This document shows, one piece after another, positions 26,076 to 33,160 of a stretch of DNA of 64,000 bases (positions are counted from its first letter, which is position 1; every line of letters starts with the position of its first letter). The stretch is taken from contig NZ_CP109199.1 in assembly GCF_036250065.1 (NCBI RefSeq), forward strand, positions 2,418,001 to 2,482,000. Direction: 5' to 3'. A program made the position numbers and the translations under genes. The notes under the pieces were generated by a model that saw only the letters and a program-made list of their open reading frames with translations, was not told the origin of the DNA and searched no databases. The DNA comes from Micromonospora sp. NBC_01699. GTDB taxonomy: Bacteria > Actinomycetota > Actinomycetes > Mycobacteriales > Micromonosporaceae.

Positions 26076-26497
26076 ATGGAAGCGACAGACATCAACGAGC
26101 GGGCGTACGAGACCGAGATCGAGGCGATCAGGCGGGTGGTCGCCACGATCGAGCACTCCCAGAACAACGAGCTGCCCGACGAGTTCGTTGGCCTGTTCCG
26201 GGCCGACGCGATCTGGACGACGGGCGGGGGCAAGCTCCTGATCGGCCGCGACGAGATCTCGACGTTCACCCACCGGGTGCTCCCCGGCGGGATGAAGGAC
26301 TCGACGGTCACCTTCGAGGTCGTACACGTGCTGTTCCTGCGCCCCGACGTCGCCGCCGTCAAGGCCCGCCAGCTCTACCAGACCCCAACCGGCCCGGAGG
26401 AGGGCACCCCCTGTTCGTCATGACCAAGCAAGACGGCCAATGGCTCCCAACCGCCTGCCAAAACACCGGCGACCTCACCCCCGAAACCGCGCGTTGA
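26076..26497 (+). pseudogene. SnoaL-like (SgcJ/EcaC-type) protein, frameshifted
   Basis: The first frame runs to 26423 and encodes an NTF2-fold protein (IEAIRRVVATIEH, FRADAIWTTGGGKLLIGRDEI, VHVLFLRPDVAAVKARQ). After GPEEGTP it stops shortly. The expected ending (LFVMTKQDGQWLPTACQNTG) continues in the neighbouring frame to the stop at 26495-26497. One extra C in the run near 26408-26412 would restore a protein of about 140 residues. It is either a recent frameshift or a sequencing error in a C-run. Start: ATG 26076 fits a leaderless transcript from the SoxR-type promoter; GTG 26061 is an alternative. The stop codon of the restored frame lies in the left arm of the palindrome at 26492. Confidence 0.75.
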
Positions 26498-26554
26498 CCA
26501 TGAAGTTAGCGCGGATTCAGGGCCCGGATCATGTCGCTAACTTCATGATCAACG
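26492..26554. repeat. Long intergenic palindrome, family A copy 2
   Basis: Arms 26492-26511 and 26535-26554 (CGCTAACTTCATGATCAACG) pair with one mismatch around a 23-nt loop. They share the family A core TGAAGTTAGCG with 6413-6475, while the loops are unrelated. Both convergent neighbours end within it: the SnoaL frame at TGA 26495-26497 in the left arm and the PP2C gene at 26549-26551 in the right arm. C/A-rich sequence lies to the left, G/T-rich to the right. Confidence 0.93.
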
Positions 26555-28120
26555 GGGGGAGGGGGTGCGGCGGAGGGCTACTACGGCTATGTCGTCGGTG
26601 ATTTCTGGTGGGGCTAGGGTGGTTAGGAGGCGGCCACAGAAGGTGTCGAGGTTGTTGTCCACTGGGGATGCGGCGGTGGCTAGGGCCTGCATTCGTTGGT
26701 CGATGTCGATGTTGCGGCGTTCGATCAGGCCGTCGGTGTAGAGGACCAGGGTGGCGCCGGGGGGCAGGTCGAGTTCCAGGTCGTCGGGGCGGGTGGCGCG
26801 TACGCCGAGCAGGGTGGCCTGGTGCTCGATGAAGGTGGGGGAGCCGTCGGGGGTGATCAGGAGTGCCGGGAGGTGGCCGGCGCTGGCCAGGCGGATCCGG
26901 CCGGTGTCCGGTTCGAGGGTCAGTACGCAGAGCGTGGCGAACTCGCCCGGCAGGAGCGTACGCAGGAGTTTGTCGACCCGGGCCACTATCGCGCCCGGCG
27001 GATGCCCCTCCACCGCGTACGCCCGGATGGCGTGCCGGAGCTCGGCCATGACGGTCGCCGCGTGCAGTGAGTGGCCGGCGACGTCGCCGATCGCGACCAA
27101 CAGTCGGCCGTCGATCATCGCGAGCTCGTAGAAGTCGCCGCCGACCTCGGTGTGCGCGCTCGCCGGCTCGTAACGGACCGCCAGATCCAGCCCGTCGATC
27201 CGGGGCAGCGTACGGGGCAGCAGGCTGCGTTGCAGCGTCACCGCGATCCGGTGCTCCTGGTCGTAGGAGCGTTGCGCCTCGACCGCCGCGGCGAGTGCCT
27301 GTACGAGCTGACTGAGCACCATGGACTCGGCGGCCAGGGCCGAGTCCGGCACGGCGATCTGCACCCCCGGCCGGTCGTCGCGCAGCCGGGCGGTGGCCAC
27401 CGCGATCCGCTCATCGGCCGCGGTGAGCAGCGGCCAGGCGGTCGGCGATTCGGTGCGCAGCGCCACGCCGAGCGGGACCGGCGTCGGGTCGAGCGGCCAC
27501 GACCTGATCGTCACCGGTGTGCCGGGCTCGGTGGTGGTGGCGATCAGCCGTTCGCCGTCGGTGTTCTGGGCGGCGACGACGGCGCCCGTACCGAAGATCT
27601 CGGCGGCCCCGGCCACGGCGGCGGTGAGCAACTGGACCAGGGTGGGGGCCGAGTTGACCGCGAGGGTGGTGTCGGCGAGCCGGGCGAGCCGGGCGGCGAG
27701 CAGCTCGGCCCGGCGCCGGGCCCGGTAGTAGCGCAGCGCGGCGTGCGTGGTCGCGACCAGCTCGTCCGGCTCGATCGGCTCGACCAGGTACGCGTCCGCG
27801 CCCCGGCTCAGCCCCTGGATCCGGTCGGCCACGTCGACCGCGTGCGCCGAAACGTGGATCACCGGCCGGGACGACCAGCGCGGATCGGCCTTGATCCGTT
27901 CGCTGACCTCGAAGCCGGTCATGTCGCCCAGCCGCACGTCCAGCACGAGCAGGTCGACGTCCCGGTGTTCCATCAGCTCCAGCGCCGCCCCGCCGCTGTT
28001 CGCCTCGATCACCGTGAAGCCGGCCCGGGACAGCCAGCTCACCAACAGGTAACGCTTCGCGGCCCGGTCGTCCACCACCAGGATCGTGGCGTCCGACGGC
28101 ACCTGGTCGGTCGTGCTCAT
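26549..28120 (-). CDS. Response regulator with GAF-like and PP2C (RsbU/SpoIIE) phosphatase domains
   Basis: A 523-residue output protein of the stressosome operon. Residues 12-130 are a receiver (ILVVDDRAAKRYLLV, phospho-Asp in LLVLDVRLGDMTG, VSAHA, EPIEP; the usual KP lysine is replaced by Glu). Residues 150-290 resemble a GAF domain. Residues 300-515 are a SpoIIE-type Mn-dependent Ser/Thr phosphatase with VGGDFYE, IGDVAGHS, SAGHLPAL, YTDGLIERR and DDIAVVAL. Such enzymes dephosphorylate anti-anti-sigma factors. Its ATG overlaps the kinase stop (ATGA), so the kinase at 28117 probably phosphorylates the receiver. The last codons are CGT-TGA contributed by the palindrome arm at 26535-26554. Confidence 0.92.
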   Translation of the reverse strand: MSTTDQVPSDATILVVDDRAAKRYLLVSWLSRAGFTVIEANSGGAALELMEHRDVDLLVLDVRLGDMTGFEVSERIKADPRWSSRPVIHVSAHAVDVADRIQGLSRGADAYLVEPIEPDELVATTHAALRYYRARRRAELLAARLARLADTTLAVNSAPTLVQLLTAAVAGAAEIFGTGAVVAAQNTDGERLIATTTEPGTPVTIRSWPLDPTPVPLGVALRTESPTAWPLLTAADERIAVATARLRDDRPGVQIAVPDSALAAESMVLSQLVQALAAAVEAQRSYDQEHRIAVTLQRSLLPRTLPRIDGLDLAVRYEPASAHTEVGGDFYELAMIDGRLLVAIGDVAGHSLHAATVMAELRHAIRAYAVEGHPPGAIVARVDKLLRTLLPGEFATLCVLTLEPDTGRIRLASAGHLPALLITPDGSPTFIEHQATLLGVRATRPDDLELDLPPGATLVLYTDGLIERRNIDIDQRMQALATAASPVDNNLDTFCGRLLTTLAPPEITDDIAVVALRRTPSPR

Positions 28121-29493
28121 CGCATCGGTCGTACGGGCAGCCGGACGGTGAAGGCGCTGCCGGCACCGGGGCGGCTCTCGACGTCGAGGGTGCCGCCGAG
28201 CAGGGTGGCGAGCCGGCGGGCGTACGGCAGGCCGAGCCCGGTGCCGCCCGGTGACCTGCCCGGCACCTGGTAGAACTCCTCGAAGATCCGCTCCTGGAGT
28301 TCGGGGGCGATGCCGATGCCGGTGTCGCTGACCCGCAGCGTCCAGGTCCGCCCGTCGTGGTCCGCGGTCATCCGCACCTCGCCGCGTTCGGTGAACTTGA
28401 GCCCGTTGTGCAGCAGGTTACGCAGCACCTGGGTCAGCAGGGCCTCGTCGGAACGGATCGTCGCCGACGCCTCGGGCTCGACCACTATCAGCTCGACCTC
28501 GGGGCGGGGCGCCAGCGCCCTGGCCGTACCGCGAAGCTGGCCGAACAGGGCCCGCAGTTCGATGTCGGTCCAGGTCGGCTCGATCGTGCCGGACTCCGCC
28601 TTGGCCAGGTCCAGCAGGTCGTTGACCAGCGATAGCAGGTCCACGGCCGAACCCCGGACCAGTTCGATCTGTTGCCGCTGCTCGTCGGTGAGCGGATCGG
28701 AGGCCGGGTCGAGCAGCAGCCGGGACAGCCCGATCACCGCCGTCACCGGCGCCCGCAGCTCGTGGCTGGCGTTGGCCAGGAAGCGGGTCTTCGCCTCGCT
28801 CGCCGACCGCAACTGCACCGACCGGTCCTCCAACTCGGCGTGCAGGGCGACAACGCCCCGGTTCGTCTCGTCGAGTTCCTCGGAGAGCTGCGTGTAGAGC
28901 GCCAGCACACCCTGGTTCGTCTCGCTGAGTTCCTCGTTGAGCCGGGCGAGTTCGTCGCGCTGGGCCCGCGCCTGCTCCAGGGCGGCGAGCAGTTCCTCGT
29001 TCTGCTCGGCCATCTCCTCCAGTGGCGTACGGGCCACCGAGGCGCCGAGCTTGTCGCGTACCCGCTCCAGTTGGGCGGGGGTGAGCGGACCGGCCGAGGC
29101 GGGAATGCGGCGGGACATCCGGATCACCGTCGCCGTGCCGTCCTCCCGGACCGCGAAGGTGTCGACCAGTCGGGCCACGGCCAGCGCCCCGGACAGCCGC
29201 TGCTGGGACGTGTCGGGCGTGGCGCGGGTGCTGACCTCGATCAGCAGCACCGCCTCCTCGCCGACCCGCACCGAGAAGAGCACCTCGGCCCGTGACGGCG
29301 TACGGACGGCGACCAGCAGGTGGCGGCCGACCTCGCTGAGCGCGGTGGCGAGACGTACCTGGTCCTGGTGTTCGAAACCGACGGCGGCGGCCACCTCCCG
29401 GCCCCGTTGCCGGACCACGAACACGTCCGACTCGGTACGCAGCGCCATCCGCAACAGCGGCGTGCCCGTGTCCGTACCGGTCGCCTCGGTCAC
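28117..29493 (-). CDS. Histidine kinase with RsbT-like N-terminal domain and long coiled coil
   Basis: A 458-residue soluble kinase. An N-terminal domain (residues 1-125) resembles degenerate ATPase/anti-sigma modules (LRMALRTESDVFVVRQRGREVA and VRLATALSEVGRHLLV). A coiled coil follows (about 140-220, EQNEELLAALEQARAQRDEL). The H-box is FLANASHELRAPVTAVIG, then N-box NLLHNGLKFTERG, G1 SDTGIGI and G2 GGTGLGLPYARRLA. There is no membrane segment. GTG 29493 overlaps the upstream stop (GTGA), a strong start argument. It likely couples the stressosome to the receiver-PP2C protein encoded next. Confidence 0.9.
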   Translation of the reverse strand: MTEATGTDTGTPLLRMALRTESDVFVVRQRGREVAAAVGFEHQDQVRLATALSEVGRHLLVAVRTPSRAEVLFSVRVGEEAVLLIEVSTRATPDTSQQRLSGALAVARLVDTFAVREDGTATVIRMSRRIPASAGPLTPAQLERVRDKLGASVARTPLEEMAEQNEELLAALEQARAQRDELARLNEELSETNQGVLALYTQLSEELDETNRGVVALHAELEDRSVQLRSASEAKTRFLANASHELRAPVTAVIGLSRLLLDPASDPLTDEQRQQIELVRGSAVDLLSLVNDLLDLAKAESGTIEPTWTDIELRALFGQLRGTARALAPRPEVELIVVEPEASATIRSDEALLTQVLRNLLHNGLKFTERGEVRMTADHDGRTWTLRVSDTGIGIAPELQERIFEEFYQVPGRSPGGTGLGLPYARRLATLLGGTLDVESRPGAGSAFTVRLPVRPMR

Positions 29494-30503
29494 GGCCGGG
29501 TCCGGGCGACCAGTACGCAGGCATCGTCGCGCCGTACGCCCGCGTCCCGCAGCAGCGTCGCGGCGATCACCTGTGGGGAGCGGCGTTGCAGGCCGGGATA
29601 GTCCGTCAGCCGCCACCGGTCGGTCACGCCGTCGCTGTGCATGACCAGGTTCGCGTGGTCCGGTAGCGGATACTCGAACTCGCGTATCGAACGGCGCTGG
29701 TGGCCGACGATCCCGGGCAGGGAGACCAGTCCGCGGCGTTCGTCGCCGTCGACCACGAACCCGGCGATGTTGCCGAGTCCGGCGTACCGGAGCAGGTTGG
29801 CGTCCGGCACGAGTTCGGCGACCGCCGCGGCGGCCCCTCGGGTGTGCGAGATCGAGCCGTGCAGGTGCTCCACCACGGCCGACGGTGGACCGGCCGGGGC
29901 GGTGTGGAAGGCGTGTACGGCCGCGCTCGCCGCCGCCGCCGCGAGCGGCCCGTGACCCAGACCGTCGCAGACCAACACCTGCCGCCGACCGTCGACGATC
30001 CGTACGGCGAAGCCGTCACCGCAGGACAGTTCGCCGGTCATCGGCCGGCTCACCCCGGCGGTCCAGACCGGTTCGGGTTGCCCCGCCGGCCACACCTGGG
30101 CGACCGTCACCGTGCCCCGGCCGGGCATCGAGAACACGTCGACCCAGGTCGACTGCCGCAGGATCGCGCCCAGGCCGATGCCCAGCGAACCGGCGGTCGA
30201 GTGCCCGTCGCGCGACGACGACGTCACGTCGGCCATGCCGGGTCCGGAGTCCACCGCGACGAGTTCGACTCCGGCGATCTTCCCGGACCGGGCCGGGCGG
30301 ATCAGGAGTTGCCCGTCGACGGCGTGCTTGACCAGGTTGGTGGCCAGTTCGGTCACCACTATCGCGAGCGCGTCGATCCGGACCCTGTCCAGGCCGACCC
30401 GCGCGCCGAGCTGTTCGGTGGCCCGGCGGGTGGCGCCGACCGTACCCGGCTCCTCGACCCGGAACCACACCCCGTCGTCGGTCAGTCGGTCCTCGCCGGT
30501 CAT
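29490..30503 (-). CDS. Fusion of RsbT-like ATPase and RsbX-like PP2C phosphatase
   Basis: A 337-residue two-domain protein. Residues 8-135 are a GHKL ATPase of the anti-sigma/RsbT type (IVVTELATNLVKHA, VAVDSGPGM, GSLGIGLGAILRQS). Residues 150-335 are a small PP2C phosphatase (VCDGLGHGPLAA, YAGLGNIAGFVV, MHSDGVTDRW, DDACVLVAR). In Bacillus, RsbT kinase and RsbX phosphatase are separate proteins that switch and reset the stressosome; here a second RsbT-like domain is fused to the phosphatase. ATG 30503 overlaps the rsbT stop (ATGA). Confidence 0.92.
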   Translation of the reverse strand: MTGEDRLTDDGVWFRVEEPGTVGATRRATEQLGARVGLDRVRIDALAIVVTELATNLVKHAVDGQLLIRPARSGKIAGVELVAVDSGPGMADVTSSSRDGHSTAGSLGIGLGAILRQSTWVDVFSMPGRGTVTVAQVWPAGQPEPVWTAGVSRPMTGELSCGDGFAVRIVDGRRQVLVCDGLGHGPLAAAAASAAVHAFHTAPAGPPSAVVEHLHGSISHTRGAAAAVAELVPDANLLRYAGLGNIAGFVVDGDERRGLVSLPGIVGHQRRSIREFEYPLPDHANLVMHSDGVTDRWRLTDYPGLQRRSPQVIAATLLRDAGVRRDDACVLVARTRP

Positions 30504-30925
30504 GTCGACCGGGCCCATTTGGTGATGGTGACGGTGGTTCCCCGGCCGGCGCCGGTGTCGATGGCGAACTCGTCGACCAGTCGCCGGGCCCCGCCGAGGC
30601 CCAGGCCGAGGCCGCCGCCGGAGGTGTAACCGTCGGTCAGGGCCAGGTCCAGGTTGGGGATGCCGGGTCCGTCGTCGGAGAAGACGATCCGTACGCCCTT
30701 GCGTCGGCCACTGTCCACGAGACCGACCTCGGCGTTGCCCCCGCCGCCGTAGACGAGGGTGTTGCGGGCGAGTTCACTGGCGGCGGTGACGAGTTTGGTC
30801 TGGTCCACCAGGGACAGTTTGACCGTGACGGCGGCGGTGCGGACGAGTTGACGTACCCGGACAACGTCGCCGTCCGAGCTGATCGTCACGACCCGGGGTG
30901 TGTCCGGGTCGAGGCCGCCGGTCAC
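30500..30925 (-). CDS. rsbT: Anti-sigma regulatory serine kinase RsbT
   Basis: A 141-residue GHKL ATPase. N-box ASELARNTLVYGGGG (about residue 49), G1 FSDDGPGIPN, and the glycine lid GGGLGLGLGGARRLVDEF are all intact. In known stressosomes RsbT phosphorylates RsbR and RsbS, is then released, and activates a PP2C phosphatase. The start is GTG 30925, overlapping the rsbS stop by 4 bp. Confidence 0.93.
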   Translation of the reverse strand: MTGGLDPDTPRVVTISSDGDVVRVRQLVRTAAVTVKLSLVDQTKLVTAASELARNTLVYGGGGNAEVGLVDSGRRKGVRIVFSDDGPGIPNLDLALTDGYTSGGGLGLGLGGARRLVDEFAIDTGAGRGTTVTITKWARST

Positions 30926-31371
30926 GGCGTGGTCGTTGTCGGTGGGTCGAGATCGAGCCCGGTGGGCAGCGCCCAGACCTCCGCCGGGTACGGGTCGACG
31001 ACGTACGACGCCTCGTCGGCGCGGGCGCGGGCGAGTAGTTCCATGCCGCGTTCGACGTTCAGCGCGGTCCGGATGCCATCGAGCGACAGGCCCAGTTCGA
31101 CCAGGGTGATCGCCACGGCGGGGCGCATGCCGACCACCACGGTCTCCGCGTCGAGCACCCGGGCGATCCCGGCGATCGAGGAGAGCATCCGGCCGACGAA
31201 CGAGTCGACGATGTCCATCGCGGTGATGTCGATGATCACCCCGTGGCAGCCGGTCGCCACTATCCGGTCGGCCAGGTCCTCCTGGAGCGCGAGCGCGGTC
31301 TGGTCCTCCATGTCGACCTGGATCGAGACCAGTAGCAGGTCACCGATCTTGAGTACCGGTACCCGGTCCAT
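30922..31371 (-). CDS. rsbS: Stressosome scaffold STAS protein RsbS
   Basis: A 149-residue single STAS domain. IIDITAMDIVDSFVGRML carries the conserved serine that RsbT phosphorylates in Bacillus RsbS (DS in VDSF, about residue 61). LKIGDLLLVSIQVDMED starts the domain. The C-terminus has a Pro/Thr-rich tail about 30 residues longer than the fold needs. ATG 31371 overlaps the rsbR stop (ATGA). Confidence 0.94.
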   Translation of the reverse strand: MDRVPVLKIGDLLLVSIQVDMEDQTALALQEDLADRIVATGCHGVIIDITAMDIVDSFVGRMLSSIAGIARVLDAETVVVGMRPAVAITLVELGLSLDGIRTALNVERGMELLARARADEASYVVDPYPAEVWALPTGLDLDPPTTTTP

Positions 31372-32252
31372 CAGGCGCCTCGGTGGCCGGTGACCGGGGC
31401 CGCCGGGCCGTGTGCCCGCCGGGACGCGTCGATCATCCGCAGCGCGTGCCGGAGGGCGTCGGCGAGGCTCGACTTGGTGGCGATGTCGCCGAACTCGATG
31501 CCCAGCGCCACGATGGTCTGCGCGATCTGCGGGCGGATGCCGGAGATGATGCACTCCGCGCCCATCAGCCGGGCGGCGACCACGGTCTTGAGGATGTGCT
31601 GGGCCACCTGGGTGTCGACCGCCGGTACGCCGGTGATGTCGATGATCGCGTACGGCGAGCCGGTGTCGACCAGGGTCTGCAACAGGCGCTCCATGACCAC
31701 CTGCGCGCGCGCCGAGTCCAGCGTGCCGACCAGCGGTACGGCCACCACGCCGTCCCAGAGTTTCACCACCGGAGTGGACAGCTCCAGGAGCTGTTCGGCC
31801 TGGTCGGCGATGAGTTCCTCACGGGATTTGGTGTACCGCTCGAAGGTGTAGAGGCCCAGCTGGTCGACCACGGTCGAGCCGGCCACGAAGTCGGCGAGCA
31901 GTTCCCGGTCGGCGTCGCGTACGTTCAGGATGCCGATCAGCGCGTCCTTGAGGGCGAAGACGCTGATCGCGGTCTCGGTGGCGGTGAAGCCCTGCCGGGC
32001 CCGGATCCGGGACAGGTCGGCGAGCGTGGCCCGCAGTCCGGCGGCACTGTCGGTGGTCAGGTCGAACGGGCCGTCGCCCAGGGCAGCGATCAGTACGCGG
32101 TGCAGTTCCTGCACCTCCTGGCGCAGTTCCGCCTCGGTCGTCCGGCCGCGCATCGACGCGGCGGCGATCTCCGTCCACTTGGTCACCAGGTGCTCTGCGT
32201 GTTCGCTCAGCAACGCTGCGAAACGACTGCTCTCGTTCGCCGTGATTCCCAT
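31371..32252 (-). CDS. rsbR: Stressosome sensor RsbR
   Basis: A 293-residue protein: N-terminal non-haem globin-like sensor domain (residues 5-150, all helical) and C-terminal STAS domain (155-285) with IIDITGVPAVDTQVAQHI. Two threonines in the STAS domain (GTLDSAR and AVDTQ) match the positions phosphorylated by RsbT in Bacillus RsbR. It is the first gene of a six-gene operon with five 4-bp or shorter overlaps, so subunit ratios are probably set by coupled translation. The start is ATG 32252 with AGGGAAG upstream. The signal is unknown. Confidence 0.93.
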   Translation of the reverse strand: MGITANESSRFAALLSEHAEHLVTKWTEIAAASMRGRTTEAELRQEVQELHRVLIAALGDGPFDLTTDSAAGLRATLADLSRIRARQGFTATETAISVFALKDALIGILNVRDADRELLADFVAGSTVVDQLGLYTFERYTKSREELIADQAEQLLELSTPVVKLWDGVVAVPLVGTLDSARAQVVMERLLQTLVDTGSPYAIIDITGVPAVDTQVAQHILKTVVAARLMGAECIISGIRPQIAQTIVALGIEFGDIATKSSLADALRHALRMIDASRRAHGPAAPVTGHRGA

Positions 32253-32476
32253 GCTTCCCTCCCCAGTTGCCAGCCATGCTCGACCAATGGCCGGTCAGGC
32301 CGGTGGACTGTATCACCGGGGGTAGCGGCGGCAGCGGGGTCGACGACCGGCGGTGGCCTGCGAATGTTGACCTTTCCGAATCGACCGCTCGGCGGTCGCG
32401 ACGGACGGTCCGGATGGGCATGTGATACCGGTCCGCAGCCGTCGGCGGCCGGATCGTCGTGGCCGGGTGACCGTTG

Positions 32477-33160
32477 TCAGGTCGGCCGGTACTCCACCTC
32501 GGGGCGGCCGGGGGTGCCGTAGCGGGAGGTGCGGCTGACCCGGCCGGTGCCGACCAGGTGTTCGAGGTAGCGGCGGGCGGTCACCCGCGACGTACCGGTC
32601 CGGGTCGACACCTCGCTGGCGGACAGCCCCGGCTCGGTACGCAGCACGGCCAGCACCGCGTCCAGGGTCTCGGTCCCGAGCCCCTTGGGCAGGGTGTCGG
32701 CGTCGGCGCCGCGCAACGTGGCGAACATCCGGTCGACCTCGTGCTGGGCCACCACCGCGCCGTCGGCGAGGGCCTGGCGGCGGTACTCGGCGTACCGTTC
32801 CAGCTTGTCGCGGAACGCGGCGAAGGTGAATGGCTTGAGCAGGTAGTGGGTCACCCCGAGGGCGACCGCGGCGCGGACCATGGTCAGGTCCCGGGCCGAG
32901 GTCACGGCCAGCACGTCGGTGCTGCTGCCGACCGCCCGCAGCGCCCGGCAGACGTCCAGGCCGTGCAGGTCGGGCAGGCGAAAATCCAGCAGTACGAGGT
33001 CCACCCCGCCGCCACCGTCGACGCGCAGGGCCGCCATCGCCTCCCGGGCGGTGTGCGCGACCCCGACCACGGTGAAGCCCGGCACCCGTTCGGTGTAGGC
33101 GCGGTGTGCGTCGGCGAGCAGGGGCTCGTCCTCCACGACCAGCACCCGGATGGCGGTCAC
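32477..33160 (-). CDS. CitB/DcuR-type response regulator
   Basis: A 227-residue regulator with an N-terminal receiver (VLVVEDEPLLADAHRAY, phospho-Asp in LVLLDFRLPDLHG, VTSARD, LLKPF) and a C-terminal helix-turn-helix (LSASEVSTRTGTSRVTARRYLEHL) of the kind found in regulators of citrate and C4-dicarboxylate uptake. GTG 33160 overlaps the kinase stop by 4 bp (GTGA). The pair reads away from a dicarboxylate symporter gene, its likely target. Confidence 0.92.
   Translation of the reverse strand: MTAIRVLVVEDEPLLADAHRAYTERVPGFTVVGVAHTAREAMAALRVDGGGGVDLVLLDFRLPDLHGLDVCRALRAVGSSTDVLAVTSARDLTMVRAAVALGVTHYLLKPFTFAAFRDKLERYAEYRRQALADGAVVAQHEVDRMFATLRGADADTLPKGLGTETLDAVLAVLRTEPGLSASEVSTRTGTSRVTARRYLEHLVGTGRVSRTSRYGTPGRPEVEYRPT

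Noticed and set aside
26395-26425. Programmed frameshift in the SnoaL-like gene
   Set aside because: A plain C-run without a slippery heptamer or downstream stimulatory pseudoknot is better explained by an indel or read error, though the palindrome 80 nt downstream was considered.
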